A DNA stretch of 64,000 nucleotides from Shinella zoogloeoides (GCF_030733845.1 NZ_CP132312.1:186001-250000); one strand, 5' to 3'; positions 8,673 through 17,684 are shown, counted from the stretch's first letter. The notes: generated by a model from the letters alone, not told the origin. Program-made: numbers and translations.

Positions 8673-9299
8673 TCAGACGATCTTGACGGTGCTGATGAGT
8701 GTCGCGATGGGCTCATGCTGGGCGTTGACGCGGACCTTCAACTCCTCGAGCGACATGGCGTCGACCTTGCAGAACTCGATGAACATCATGTTGAGATTGT
8801 TGAAGAAGACCTCACCCATGGCTTTCGCGTCGATGCCGGCATGGACCACGCCGCGCGCCTGCAACGTCTCGACGAGACGGACGACCTGGGCGGAAAGCTG
8901 GCCGTCAAGCTCCGTATAACGCCGGGAAAGCGGGGTTTCCGGCTGCTGGATGGAGATGGCCATGGCGGTGCGCCACATCTCCTTGGAAAGATAGACGAGC
9001 GAATGGTCGTAATACTGGTCGATCAGGGTGCGCAGCGCCTCGGCGACGTTGAGCGGCGGGTTGGAAACGATACGTGCACCGCCCTCCAGCACTTCCGTCA
9101 CTTCCATCGCGACGGTGGCGACGAGAATATCGCCTTTGTTCTGGTAATAGTTGTAGAGTGTGCCGACGGAGACTTCGGCCATCTCGGCGATGTCCTCGAT
9201 TCGGGCGCTGTCATAGCCCTGTTCGCGGAACAGCGTGGTGGCGGCTTCGAGGATGCGGCGGGTCTTGTCCGCCTTCTGTTTCGCCCGCAAACCCGCCAT
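8673..9299 (-). CDS. TetR/AcrR-family transcriptional regulator
   Basis: A 208-residue repressor. The HTH is at about residues 14-58: ILEAATTLFREQGYDSARIE, then MAEVSVGTLYNYYQNKGDIL. The rest is a helical ligand domain. It is divergent from the polyamine-type ABC operon, and a dyad lies in the shared promoter, so it probably represses that transporter. The ligand is likely the transported compound or a derivative (inference). Confidence 0.9.
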   Translation of the reverse strand: MAGLRAKQKADKTRRILEAATTLFREQGYDSARIEDIAEMAEVSVGTLYNYYQNKGDILVATVAMEVTEVLEGGARIVSNPPLNVAEALRTLIDQYYDHSLVYLSKEMWRTAMAISIQQPETPLSRRYTELDGQLSAQVVRLVETLQARGVVHAGIDAKAMGEVFFNNLNMMFIEFCKVDAMSLEELKVRVNAQHEPIATLISTVKIV

Positions 9300-9333
9300 A
9301 GAATCCTCCGGTTGAATCTCCTCGAAAATGATA

Positions 9334-9362
9334 TTGACTTAAAAAATGAACTCGTTCAATCT
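9334..9362 (+). promoter_or_regulatory. Promoter with embedded TetR-type operator
   Basis: TTGACT at 9334-9339, a 17-base spacer and CAATCT at 9357-9362. The palindrome TGAACTCGTTCA (9347-9358, 5-base arms around a 2-base centre) covers the end of the spacer and the start of the -10, where bound repressor would block polymerase. It lies in the intergenic region of the divergent tetR and ABC genes. Confidence 0.55.
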
Positions 9363-9426
9363 TTTTCTCAAGGCGCCGTGATGAGTGCCGTTCGCAAGGC
9401 CCGAAAAGCCTTCACCAGAGGGAACT

Positions 9427-10506
9427 ATGATGAAGAAAACCGTTTCCGGCGGCCTCCCCGGCCGCAAGCTTCTCGCCACCGCCGCCGTCCTCGCGTTTTC
9501 GCCCGCCAGCGTTATGGCGCAGGATGAGCTGAACGCGCTCGTCTGGTGCGATCACACCGACCCGGCCCTCGTCGAGCCCTTCGAGAAGGCCAACAACGTC
9601 AAGGTCAATCTCAAGGAATATGAAGGCACGGGCGCCGCGATCTCGATCATCGAGCAGTCCCGCCCGGGCGATTGGGACGTGCTGGTGATCGACGCGGTGG
9701 ATGTGCCGCGCGCCATCGACATGGATATCCTCGGCGAAATGCCGGCCGACAAGCTGCCGCTGGGCGATCTCTTCCCGGAAGTGCGCATGGAGGAGACGAC
9801 GACGCGGGACGGCAAGGTCTACGCCGTCACGGAGAAATTCGGCTACAACACGATTTCCTACGACAAGACCAAGGTCGACCCGGCCGACATGGAAGACCTC
9901 TCGGTCATGTGGTCGGACAAGTACAAGGGCCGCATCGCGCTCTATGACTATTACCTGCCGATGGTCGGCCTCACCGGCGTCGGCATCGGCAAGAAGACCG
10001 CCGACCTCAAGCAGGACGACCTGCCGGCGATCAAGGAAAAGCTCTTCGAGATGAAGAAGGTCTCGCGCCAGGTGAGCGACGTCGTCGCCTCGCAGACGGC
10101 GCTGGCGACCGGCGAGGTCGACATCGTTGTGGGCGGCGGCGAATGGCTGACGGCCGGGCTTTCCGCCGAAAAGCCGAACCTCGACTGGACGATCCCCAAG
10201 CAGGGTGCGTTGCGCTGGGCGCAGTCCATCGGCGTCTTCAAGGACAGCGAGAAGCAGGACCTCGCGCTGAAATTCGTGCAGTACATCGTCAGTCCCGAGG
10301 GCCAGGCGCGGCTTGCCACCTCCTCCTGCTACTGGGCGATGCCGTCCAACGCCAAGGCGGGCGAGCACCTTACAGACCCGCAGAAGACGGCGCTGCGCTG
10401 GGACAGGCAGCCGGAATACCTGAAGAACTCGCAGCTCTACCCGGTGGCCGATGCCGACATGGACGCGGCGATGCAGGATGTGTGGACGGAGATGCTGCAG
10501 CAGTAA
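9427..10506 (+). CDS. ABC transporter substrate-binding protein, spermidine/putrescine type
   Basis: A periplasmic binding protein of about 359 residues, PotD-like. The start is the double ATG at 9427/9430 behind AGAGGGA; upstream in-frame codons are not convincing. A Sec signal ends near PASVMA-QDELN. The mature part shows the class motifs NALVWCDHTDPALVEPFEKA, a Tyr-rich hinge (KFGYNTISYDKTKV) and SEKQDLALKFVQYIVSPEGQ near the C-terminus. It starts an operon with two permeases, an ATPase, an MBL-fold hydrolase and an aldehyde dehydrogenase. The presence of an aldehyde dehydrogenase suggests an amine or alcohol-derived substrate, but this is inference. Confidence 0.88.
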   Translation: MMKKTVSGGLPGRKLLATAAVLAFSPASVMAQDELNALVWCDHTDPALVEPFEKANNVKVNLKEYEGTGAAISIIEQSRPGDWDVLVIDAVDVPRAIDMDILGEMPADKLPLGDLFPEVRMEETTTRDGKVYAVTEKFGYNTISYDKTKVDPADMEDLSVMWSDKYKGRIALYDYYLPMVGLTGVGIGKKTADLKQDDLPAIKEKLFEMKKVSRQVSDVVASQTALATGEVDIVVGGGEWLTAGLSAEKPNLDWTIPKQGALRWAQSIGVFKDSEKQDLALKFVQYIVSPEGQARLATSSCYWAMPSNAKAGEHLTDPQKTALRWDRQPEYLKNSQLYPVADADMDAAMQDVWTEMLQQ

Positions 10507-10534
10507 TGCTGGCTTGGGGAAGTCCCCTCCCCAA

Positions 10535-10557
10535 CCCCTCCCCACAAGGGGGAGGGG
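10535..10557. repeat. GC-rich rhizobial intergenic palindrome, copy 1
   Basis: A 23-base imperfect palindrome, CCCCTCCCC-ACAAG-GGGGAGGGG, between the binding-protein and first permease genes. Its core recurs inverted 57 bases downstream. Rhizobiales genomes carry many such intergenic mosaic elements (RIME-like), and this looks like one. Copy number cannot be tested within this window. Confidence 0.6.
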
Positions 10558-10614
10558 CTTAGTCCGCCGCCCCGTTTGGTGTTCAACTTCGGGCAATGTG
10601 CAAGCCTCCTGCTT

Positions 10615-10635
10615 TCTCCCCCCTTGTGGGGGAGA
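10615..10635. repeat. GC-rich rhizobial intergenic palindrome, copy 2 (inverted)
   Basis: TCTCCCCCCTTGTGGGGGAG plus a final A, followed by ATGCCGGCAGGCAGAGGGGG. It is the reverse complement of copy 1 at its ACAAGGGGGAG core. The pair could fold into a larger hairpin in the transcript and lower expression of the genes after the binding protein relative to it, a known role of REP-type elements. That effect is inferred. Confidence 0.58.
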
Positions 10636-10705
10636 TGCCGGCAGGCAGAGGGGGTGCCGAAGGGTAACGCCCCATTCTTCCGAAGGAAGCCGGAGACCCT
10701 ACCCC

Positions 10706-11569
10706 ATGACCGTCACTGCCCTCGAACGCGCGGAGCGCCGCAAGGCCTGGGCCTTCGCCCTGCCGGCATTGCTCTGGACGGGGTTCTTCTTTCTCGTGCC
10801 GTTCGCCTACATGGTCGCGATCAGCTTCTGGACGCGGCAGGGGCGCGAGATCGTCGCGACCTGGACGCTCGACAACTACATCGCCTTCTTCGGCAAGGCG
10901 CATTTTTTCAAGGGGCTCGTCGTCTCGCTGGAGATCACGGCGGTGGTTACCGTCATCTCCGTGCTGCTCGCCTATCCGCTTGCCTGGATCATCGCCGAGC
11001 GCGTGCCGAAGAAATGGCAGCGTTTCGCGCTGATCATGGCGATCCTGCCGTTCTGGACCTCCTATGTGGTGCGCTCCTATTCCTGGTTGCTGGTGCTGTC
11101 CAAGGGCGGCGTCGTCAACCAGACGCTGCTGTGGCTCGGCGTGATCGCGGAACCGCTGGAACTGTCGGCCAACCGCACGGGCACGATCATCGGCTTCGTG
11201 CACTTCTTCGTCATGCTGCTGACTCTGACGATCTACGCCAACCTCATCCAGCTTTCGCCGAACTATCGCCGCGCCGCGGCCGACCTCGGGGCCAATGCCT
11301 TCCAGACCTTCCGGCATGTCGTGCTGCCGCTGACGCTGCCCGGCATCATGGTCGGCGCGTTCCTCACCTTCGTATTGTGCATCGGCGACTACATCACGCC
11401 GCAGATCCTCGGCGGCAACAATGAACTCGTCCTGCCGCAGGTCATCATGTTGCAGCTCGGGCGGCGGGCGGATTTCCCGATGGCAGCGGCGCTCTCCCTG
11501 GTGCTGATGGTCGTCGTCACGCTCGCCTATGTCGCCTGCGCGCGCTGGCTGAAGATGGAGAGGACCTGA
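10706..11569 (+). CDS. ABC transporter permease, PotB type
   Basis: A 287-residue inner-membrane permease with about six membrane segments, beginning WAFALPALLWTGFFFLVPFA. The cytoplasmic EAA loop is visible as RRAAADLGANAFQTFRHVVL. The ATG at 10706 starts the recognisable protein; the frame stays open upstream only because it runs through the intergenic repeat. It pairs with the PotC-type permease four bases downstream to form the channel of this importer. Confidence 0.9.
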   Translation: MTVTALERAERRKAWAFALPALLWTGFFFLVPFAYMVAISFWTRQGREIVATWTLDNYIAFFGKAHFFKGLVVSLEITAVVTVISVLLAYPLAWIIAERVPKKWQRFALIMAILPFWTSYVVRSYSWLLVLSKGGVVNQTLLWLGVIAEPLELSANRTGTIIGFVHFFVMLLTLTIYANLIQLSPNYRRAAADLGANAFQTFRHVVLPLTLPGIMVGAFLTFVLCIGDYITPQILGGNNELVLPQVIMLQLGRRADFPMAAALSLVLMVVVTLAYVACARWLKMERT

Positions 11570-11572
11570 GCC

Positions 11573-12361
11573 ATGCGTCACCTCGCCACCGCGCTGGCCG
11601 CGCTCTATGCCGGCCTCATCTATCTCTTCATCTTCCTGCCGGTCGTCGTGCTGGTGCTGTTCTCCTTCCAGGACGGCACGTTGCCGGTGCCGCCGCTGAA
11701 CGGCCTGACGCTGCGCTGGTACGAGGCGATCTTTTCCGACGGCAAGCTGATGGCGGCGCTCGGCAATTCGCTGATCGTCGCGTTGCTCTCCTCGGCCGTC
11801 GCCTGCCTGCTCGGCTTTCTCGCGGCCTATGCCTTCGCCCGCTACACGCTGCCGGCCTCCGGCCTGCTGCGCGGGCTCATCGTCGCGCCGATGACGGTCA
11901 GCACGCTGATCATCGGCCTTGGCCTCCTCTCCATGCTGAACGTCACCGGCATGCGGCTTTCGCTGGTCACGGTCGGCATCGGCCATGTGGTGATCAACCT
12001 GCCGCTCTGCTTTGCCATCATCTATGCCTCGATGGGCGGGCATCAGGTGAACATCGAGCGGGCGGCGCGCGATCTCGGGGCGAAGGACTGGCAGGTCATG
12101 CTGCTCGTCACCGCGCCGATGCTGCTGCCGTCGATCCTGGCGGCCTTCTTCCTGTCGGTCACGTTCAGCTGGGACGAGTTCATCGTCGCCTTCCTGCTGT
12201 CGCGCTTCGACGTGACGCTGCCGGTCGAAATCTGGAGCATGCTGCGCTCCGGCCTCGACCCCAGGACCAATGCCATCGGCAGCGTCGTCTTCCTCGTCTC
12301 GGTCGCGTTCCTCGTCGTCCTCGAACTCGCCGTCTTCCGCAAAACCGGGAAATCCTCATGA
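11573..12361 (+). CDS. ABC transporter permease, PotC type
   Basis: A 262-residue permease with about six membrane segments (first: LYAGLIYLFIFLPVVVLVLF) and the EAA loop IERAARDLGAKDWQVMLLVT. It starts three bases after the preceding stop behind GGAGAGGACC and overlaps the ATPase gene by four bases (ATGA). It is the second half of the heterodimeric channel. Confidence 0.9.
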   Translation: MRHLATALAALYAGLIYLFIFLPVVVLVLFSFQDGTLPVPPLNGLTLRWYEAIFSDGKLMAALGNSLIVALLSSAVACLLGFLAAYAFARYTLPASGLLRGLIVAPMTVSTLIIGLGLLSMLNVTGMRLSLVTVGIGHVVINLPLCFAIIYASMGGHQVNIERAARDLGAKDWQVMLLVTAPMLLPSILAAFFLSVTFSWDEFIVAFLLSRFDVTLPVEIWSMLRSGLDPRTNAIGSVVFLVSVAFLVVLELAVFRKTGKSS

Positions 12362-13449
12362 CCGCCGATGTTTCCATCCGCAATGCCACTAAGGCTTTCG
12401 GCGCGTTCCGCGCGCTCGACGACGTCTCGCTCGATATCGCGGCGGGCGAGTTCATCGTGCTGCTCGGCCCATCGGGCTGCGGCAAGACCACCCTGCTCTC
12501 CATCCTCGGCGGCTTCATCGAGCCGACTTCCGGCACGATCGCCATCAACGGGCGCGACATGACGCACGTCTCCCCGGCAAAACGCCCGACGACGACCATG
12601 TTCCAGGATTATGCGCTCTTCCCGCATATGTGCCTGCGCGATAATGTCGGTTTCGGCCTTCGCATGCGCGGCATGGGCAAGGCCGAGCGATACGAGAAGG
12701 CGTCTTCCTATCTCGATCTCGTCGGCCTGAAAGCCTCTTCGGCCAAGAAGCCGCACGAACTTTCCGGCGGCCAGCGCCAGCGTGTGGCGCTCGCCCGCGC
12801 GCTGGCCGTCGATCCCGACGTGCTGCTGCTCGACGAGCCGCTCGGCGCGCTCGACCTGAAACTGCGCCGGCAGATGCAGGACGAGCTGAAGGCCATCCAG
12901 AAGCGCGTCGGTACGACCTTCGTGCACGTCACCCACGACCAGGAAGAGGCGATGGCGATCGCCGACCGCATTGTCGTGATGAACAAGGGCCGCATCGAGG
13001 ATGTCGGCACGCCGGCCTCAATCTACATGCGGCCGCGCTCGCTGTTTTCCGCCGGCTTCATGGGCGAGGCAAATTTCCTGCCCGCCAGGGTGCGCGGCAC
13101 GGCGGGCAGCGAGGCGGAGGTGGAAACGGCGCTCGGCCGTGTCGCCCTGCCCACCGCCGCCTTCGTTTCGGGGGTGCCGGCGGCAGGCAGCGACGTCACG
13201 CTCTGCGTGCGCCCGGAGCATGTCCGCTCCGCGGCGGCGGATGTGCCGACCGTCTCGCTAGGCCGCGGGCGCATCACCGGTAGCGCCTTCTTCGGCACGC
13301 ATCACCGCTGCCATGTGGTGGCGGGCGACACGATGCTGACTGCGCATCTTCCCCAGACCGACAATCCCGAAGCGGGCGCCGAGCTTGACCTTCGGCTGAA
13401 GGCGGATAGCATCGTCGTGCTTCAGGACGGAGCGGGAGTGGTAGGGTAA
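12358..13449 (+). CDS. ABC transporter ATP-binding protein, PotA type
   Basis: A 363-residue nucleotide-binding subunit. Walker A is GPSGCGKTT (about residues 37-45), the signature is LSGGQRQRVALARAL, Walker B is VLLLDEPLGALD, and the switch His is in HVTHDQEEAMA. The C-terminal 120 residues form a TOBE domain (VRPEHVRSAAADVPTVSLGR), typical of the polyamine/Fe/sugar importer subclass. It overlaps the PotC-type gene and lies one base before the MBL-fold gene, so expression is tightly linked. Confidence 0.93.
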   Translation: MTADVSIRNATKAFGAFRALDDVSLDIAAGEFIVLLGPSGCGKTTLLSILGGFIEPTSGTIAINGRDMTHVSPAKRPTTTMFQDYALFPHMCLRDNVGFGLRMRGMGKAERYEKASSYLDLVGLKASSAKKPHELSGGQRQRVALARALAVDPDVLLLDEPLGALDLKLRRQMQDELKAIQKRVGTTFVHVTHDQEEAMAIADRIVVMNKGRIEDVGTPASIYMRPRSLFSAGFMGEANFLPARVRGTAGSEAEVETALGRVALPTAAFVSGVPAAGSDVTLCVRPEHVRSAAADVPTVSLGRGRITGSAFFGTHHRCHVVAGDTMLTAHLPQTDNPEAGAELDLRLKADSIVVLQDGAGVVG

Positions 13450-13450
13450 A

Positions 13451-14179
13451 ATGCAGCGCATCCGCCCGGAGGATTGGTATAGCGTGCGGCGCCTCGGCGA
13501 CGAAGTGACCGCCATTTCCGAGCCCCATATCCAGGAATTCTACCGCTGCAACATCTGGCATGTGCGCGGGCGCGACAGCGACATGCTGGTCGATAGCGGC
13601 ATGGGCGTCGTCTCGCTCACGCAGTGGGTGCCGCTCGTCACCGAACGCGACCTGATCGCGGTGGCGAGCCACACCCATTTCGACCATATCGGCTGCCATC
13701 ACGAATTCGAGTGCCGCGCGGTGCATGCGGCAGAGGCCGACCTGCTCGCCCATCCGACGCGGGAGAACACGCTCGCCGATCCTTATGTCACCGACGAGAT
13801 CTTCGACGCGCTGCCGCCGGAGCCCTATTGCTCGAAATGTTATGCCGTGAGGAAAGCACCCGCGACGCGCATCCTCGAGGACGGCGACGTGATCGACCTC
13901 GGCGACCGGCAATTCGAGGTCATCCACACGCCGGGCCACTCCCCAGGGGGTATTGCACTCTACGAGCGGGCGACCGAAATTCTCTTCTCGGGCGACATCG
14001 TCTACGATGGCCCGCTGATCGAGGACACCTACCATTCCGACTTGGGGGATTACATCGCCTCGATGGAACGGCTCCTGACCCTGCCCGTGCGGCTGGTGCA
14101 TGGCGGCCATTTCCCAAGTTTCGGCGGGGAACGCTACCGCCGGCTCATCAAGGGCTGGCTCGACGAAAAACAGAAGTGA
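13451..14179 (+). CDS. MBL-fold metallo-hydrolase
   Basis: A 242-residue metallo-beta-lactamase-fold hydrolase. The dinuclear metal site is visible in SHTHFDHIGC (HxHxDH), then a His in TPGHSPGG, an Asp in LFSGDIVYDGP, and the C-terminal His of HGGHFPSF. A Cys pair (EPYCSKCYAV) near residue 128 is unusual for the fold and could bind metal or form a disulphide. It sits between the importer ATPase and an aldehyde dehydrogenase in one operon, so it probably hydrolyses an ester, lactone or thioester of the imported compound. The exact substrate is unknown. Confidence 0.87.
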   Translation: MQRIRPEDWYSVRRLGDEVTAISEPHIQEFYRCNIWHVRGRDSDMLVDSGMGVVSLTQWVPLVTERDLIAVASHTHFDHIGCHHEFECRAVHAAEADLLAHPTRENTLADPYVTDEIFDALPPEPYCSKCYAVRKAPATRILEDGDVIDLGDRQFEVIHTPGHSPGGIALYERATEILFSGDIVYDGPLIEDTYHSDLGDYIASMERLLTLPVRLVHGGHFPSFGGERYRRLIKGWLDEKQK

Positions 14180-14191
14180 CGGGAGAAAAGC

Positions 14192-15625
14192 ATGCTCGAC
14201 AAGCGCAAATTCTACATCGACGGCCAGTGGGTTGATCCGCTGAAGCCCAACGACCTCGCGGTCCTCAATCCGGCCACGGAAAAGCAGATCGCGGTCATCA
14301 CCATGGGCACCGCCGCCGATATCGACCGCGCCGTCGCCGCCGCCAGACAAGCCTTTACGACCTATAGCCAGACCAGCGTGGAGGAGCGCCTGGCGCTGCT
14401 CGAAAAGCTGCTCGAAATCTACAAGCGCCGCTATGACGAGATGGCCCGCACCATCACGCAGGAACTCGGCGCGCCGATTACAATGAGCACCGAGCAGCAG
14501 GCCGATGTCGGCGTGGGTCACCTCCAAGGCTTCATCGACGCGCTGAAGCGCCTCAAGGGCCGCGAAGTCCTGCCGAACGGCGACGTGGTGCGCCGCGAGC
14601 CCATCGGCGTGTGCGGCCTCATCACGCCGTGGAACTGGCCGATCAACCAGATCGCGCTGAAGGTCGTGCCGGCGCTGGCGACGGGCTCGACCTGCGTGCT
14701 CAAGCCGTCCGAATTCACGCCGCTCAATGCCATGCTCTATGCGGAGATGGTGCATGAGGCTGGCTTCCCGGCAGGCACGTTCAACCTCGTCAACGGCGAC
14801 GGCATCGAGTGCGGCGCCGCGCTCTCCAAGCATAAGGACGTCGACATGATGTCCTTCACCGGCTCGACGCGCGCCGGCATCGCCGTCAGCAAGGATGCGG
14901 CCGATACGGTCAAGCGCGTGACGCTGGAACTCGGCGGCAAGTCGCCGAACATCGTCTTCGCCGATGCGGACCTCGAGGATCGCGTCGCCGGCAGCGTGCG
15001 CGAATGCTTCAACAATTCCGGCCAGTCCTGCGACGCGCCGACCCGCATGCTGGTCGAGCGCTCGGTCTACGACAAGGTGGTCGAGATCGCCGAACGCACC
15101 GGTAAGGAGGCCAAGGTCGGCAATCCGGAGGAGGAGGGCGAACATATCGGCCCGCTCGTCTCGCATGTCCAGTTCGGCCGCGTGCAGGCGCTGATCGAAG
15201 CGGGCGTTGCCGAAGGCGCGCGCCTTCTCGTCGGCGGCCCCGGCAAGCCGGAGGGCTACGAGACCGGCTATTTCGTCAAGCCGACGATCTTCGCCGACGT
15301 CAACAACGAGATGCGCATCGCCCGCGAGGAAGTGTTCGGTCCGGTGCTTTCGATCATCCCCTTCGACACGGAGGAGGAAGCGATCGCGATCGCCAACGAC
15401 ACGGCCTACGGCCTTGCCGCCTACCTGCAGACCGGCAATCCGGACCGCGCCGAGCGCGTCGCCGCGCGCCTTCGCGCCGGCATGGTGCACATCAACGGCG
15501 GGCCGCACCGCTACGGCAGCCCCTTCGGCGGCTACAAGCAGTCCGGCAACGGCCGCGAAGGCGGCCTGTTCGGCCTTGAGGATTTCCTCGAGGTGAAGAC
15601 CGTGCACCGGCCGGACGCGGCCTGA
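14192..15625 (+). CDS. NAD(P)-dependent aldehyde dehydrogenase
   Basis: A 477-residue aldehyde dehydrogenase of the ALDH superfamily. Visible are the NAD-site PWNWPINQIALKVVPALATG, the general base in LELGGKSPNIVFADADLED, the catalytic Cys in NNSGQSCDAPTRML, and the C-terminal FGGYKQSGNGREGG. It oxidises an aldehyde to the acid in the cytosol. It is the last gene of the ABC-importer operon, 12 bases after the MBL-fold gene and before a terminator, so its substrate is likely derived from the imported compound. Confidence 0.9.
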   Translation: MLDKRKFYIDGQWVDPLKPNDLAVLNPATEKQIAVITMGTAADIDRAVAAARQAFTTYSQTSVEERLALLEKLLEIYKRRYDEMARTITQELGAPITMSTEQQADVGVGHLQGFIDALKRLKGREVLPNGDVVRREPIGVCGLITPWNWPINQIALKVVPALATGSTCVLKPSEFTPLNAMLYAEMVHEAGFPAGTFNLVNGDGIECGAALSKHKDVDMMSFTGSTRAGIAVSKDAADTVKRVTLELGGKSPNIVFADADLEDRVAGSVRECFNNSGQSCDAPTRMLVERSVYDKVVEIAERTGKEAKVGNPEEEGEHIGPLVSHVQFGRVQALIEAGVAEGARLLVGGPGKPEGYETGYFVKPTIFADVNNEMRIAREEVFGPVLSIIPFDTEEEAIAIANDTAYGLAAYLQTGNPDRAERVAARLRAGMVHINGGPHRYGSPFGGYKQSGNGREGGLFGLEDFLEVKTVHRPDAA

Positions 15626-15646
15626 CACCCGATTGTCGAATGGGGA

Positions 15647-15677
15647 GGCGGCGCCGGAAAAGCGCCGCCTTTTGCTT
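15647..15677 (+). terminator. Rho-independent terminator of the ABC/ALDH operon
   Basis: Perfect 8-base stem GGCGGCGC / GCGCCGCC with a 7-base loop (CGGAAAA), followed by TTTTGCTT. It starts 21 bases after the aldehyde dehydrogenase stop. Confidence 0.8.
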
Positions 15678-15779
15678 GTGCACCAAAGTTTCCCGCTAAT
15701 TTAGCAGCGCCCGTCTGGTCCAAGGCGACGCGGTCTGATAGCCCGCCTGCATCCATCCTTCCTCTCCCGGACTGCCGCC

Positions 15780-16658
15780 GTGTCGCCGATTGCCGCCTCC
15801 CGTCATACCCGCCTTGCCCTGATCGCCCTTCTTGTCGGAGGTGCTGCCATTGGCGGGTCGCCGATTTTCGTGCGCCTTTCGGAAGTGGGGCCGATGGCGA
15901 CGGCCTTCTGGCGCGTGTCGCTCGCCCTGCTGCCGTTCTTCCTGATGTCGCGCTTGGCGAAGCAGGGAGACGAAACGCCCCGCGGGCTGCGCGACCATCT
16001 CTTCCTGCTGCTGCCGGGCGTCTTCCTCGCCATCGACCTTGCCGCCTGGCACCTGTCGCTGCACATGACCTCCGTCGCCAATGCGACGCTGCTCGCCAAT
16101 CTCGCCCCCGTCTTCGTGACGCTCGGTTCCTGGCTGGTTTTCCGCACGCGCATCACGCCTGTCTTCCTGGCCGGGCTTGCGCTGGCGCTTGTCGGCGTCG
16201 TCGTGCTGAAGGGCGGGCCGGCAGCCATCGGCGGCGGACAATTGGCGGGCGACGCGACGGCCATCGTTGCGGCGCTCTTCTACGCCTGCTACATGCTCTC
16301 GCTCGGCCATGTGCGCTCGCGTTTCTCGACGCTACGCATCATGGTCTGGACGACTTTTTCGGCGGCCGTCTGCATGCTGCCTCTCGCCTTCTTCTTCGAG
16401 GGAGACATGGTGCCCGTCACCCTGTTCGGCTGGGCGATGGTGCTGGGCCTCGCCTTCATCAGCCATGTCGGCGGGCAAGGCCTCGTGACCTATGCGCTCG
16501 CCTATCTGCCGACGGCCTTCTCGTCGCTGACGCTGCTGCTCCAGCCGGTCGTCGCCGCCATCCTCGCCTGGATCCTGCTTGCCGAGCCGGTCGGCGTTCT
16601 GCAGGCGGTCGGCGGCCTGATCGTGCTTCTCGGGATTCTCGTCGCCCGCCGGGGTTGA
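15780..16658 (+). CDS. EamA/DMT-family transporter
   Basis: A 292-residue inner-membrane protein with about ten hydrophobic segments arranged as two EamA repeats. The first begins LALIALLVGGAAIGGSPIFV; the second contains TYALAYLPTAFSSLTLLLQP and ends VGVLQAVGGLIVLLGILVAR. The likely start is the GTG at 15780, as no better-placed ATG is visible. DMT proteins usually export metabolites or amino acids; the substrate cannot be told. A second DMT gene follows 120 bases downstream but is not a close repeat. Confidence 0.85.
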   Translation: MSPIAASRHTRLALIALLVGGAAIGGSPIFVRLSEVGPMATAFWRVSLALLPFFLMSRLAKQGDETPRGLRDHLFLLLPGVFLAIDLAAWHLSLHMTSVANATLLANLAPVFVTLGSWLVFRTRITPVFLAGLALALVGVVVLKGGPAAIGGGQLAGDATAIVAALFYACYMLSLGHVRSRFSTLRIMVWTTFSAAVCMLPLAFFFEGDMVPVTLFGWAMVLGLAFISHVGGQGLVTYALAYLPTAFSSLTLLLQPVVAAILAWILLAEPVGVLQAVGGLIVLLGILVARRG

Positions 16659-16778
16659 GCGCGTGCCGGGCCGGACGGCGAGGCATGCGCGCGCTTCATG
16701 CAGCTATCAAAATTGCTGACTGGATCGCCGGGAAGGAATGTGTCACAGCCCTGCCATCCCGAGACCCGAGTTTCCATC

Positions 16779-17678
16779 ATGGCCGACACCACCGTTTCCT
16801 CGCCCGCTTCCGGCTCCGCGCGCCTCGGCGTGCTGCTGATGCTGCTCGGCATGGTGATGTTCTCGCTGAACGACGTTCTCGGCAAATGGCTGGTCGCCAC
16901 CTATTCCGTCGGCCAGCTCATGCTGATCCGCAGCATTGCCGCGCTCGTCGTGCTGGCGCCGTTCTTCTGGCGCGTGGGCTGGCGCCGGCTGGTCGAGGTC
17001 GACCGCCCGAAGCTGCATCTGCTGCGCTCCGCCCTCTTCGCCTTCGAGGCGTCCGGCTTCTATTTCGCCGTCGCCTACATGCCGCTCGCCGATGCCATGA
17101 CCTACTGGCTCGCCGCGCCGATCTACGTCGCCGCCCTCTCCCCGCTCATGCTCGGCGAGAAGGTCGGCTGGCGGCGCTGGACGGCCATCATCGTCGGTTT
17201 CGTCGGCGTCGTCATCGCGCTGGAACCTTCGAAGGACACCTTCACGCTCCCGGCCCTCGTCGCGCTTGCCGGCAGCCTTGCCTTCGGTCTTGCCATGGTG
17301 CTCGGCCGCTCGCTGCGCGCCGCGCCCGATACGACGCTGGTCTTCTGGCAGATCGCCGGCGCCGCCGTCTTTTCGGCCATCTGGTGCCTTGCCGATCCCG
17401 CCGGCTGGGCGCCGGTGAGCGGTGTCGATTTCGGTCTCCTCAGCCTGCTCGGCATCGTGGCGATGAGCGCGCACATGCTGGTCAACCGCTCGCTGAAGCT
17501 GGCGGATGCATCGACCGTCGTGCCGCTGCAATATACGCTGCTGCTCTGGGCGGTGGTCTTCGGCTGGATCTTCTTCGGCGATGCGCCCCGACCGGCCATG
17601 CTCGCCGGCGCCGGCTTCATCGTTGCCTCCGGCCTCTTCATCTTCTTCCGCGAGCAGCAGTTGAAGCGCCGCGGCTGA
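16779..17678 (+). CDS. EamA/DMT-family transporter
   Basis: A 299-residue ten-segment exporter with two EamA repeats. The first segment is LLMLLGMVMFSLNDVLGKWL and the last IVASGLFIFFREQQLKRRG. The ATG at 16779 (MADTTVSSPAS) is chosen because the upstream in-frame stretch (to 16698) contains no transporter-like sequence. It converges on the cupin-domain regulator gene with a six-base gap and no visible terminator. The substrate is unknown. Confidence 0.84.
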   Translation: MADTTVSSPASGSARLGVLLMLLGMVMFSLNDVLGKWLVATYSVGQLMLIRSIAALVVLAPFFWRVGWRRLVEVDRPKLHLLRSALFAFEASGFYFAVAYMPLADAMTYWLAAPIYVAALSPLMLGEKVGWRRWTAIIVGFVGVVIALEPSKDTFTLPALVALAGSLAFGLAMVLGRSLRAAPDTTLVFWQIAGAAVFSAIWCLADPAGWAPVSGVDFGLLSLLGIVAMSAHMLVNRSLKLADASTVVPLQYTLLLWAVVFGWIFFGDAPRPAMLAGAGFIVASGLFIFFREQQLKRRG

Positions 17679-17684
17679 CGAAGA

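Noticed and set aside
10451..10705. Upstream extension of the PotB-type permease frame
   Set aside because: The extra 85 codons read through the intergenic repeat and the 3' end of the preceding gene; the ATG at 10706 starts recognisable protein.
13274..15628. 784-residue open frame opposite the MBL-fold and aldehyde dehydrogenase genes
   Set aside because: It is low-complexity in Arg/Asp/His/Leu with no family motif and mirrors well-supported genes on the plus strand; a shadow of GC-rich third positions.
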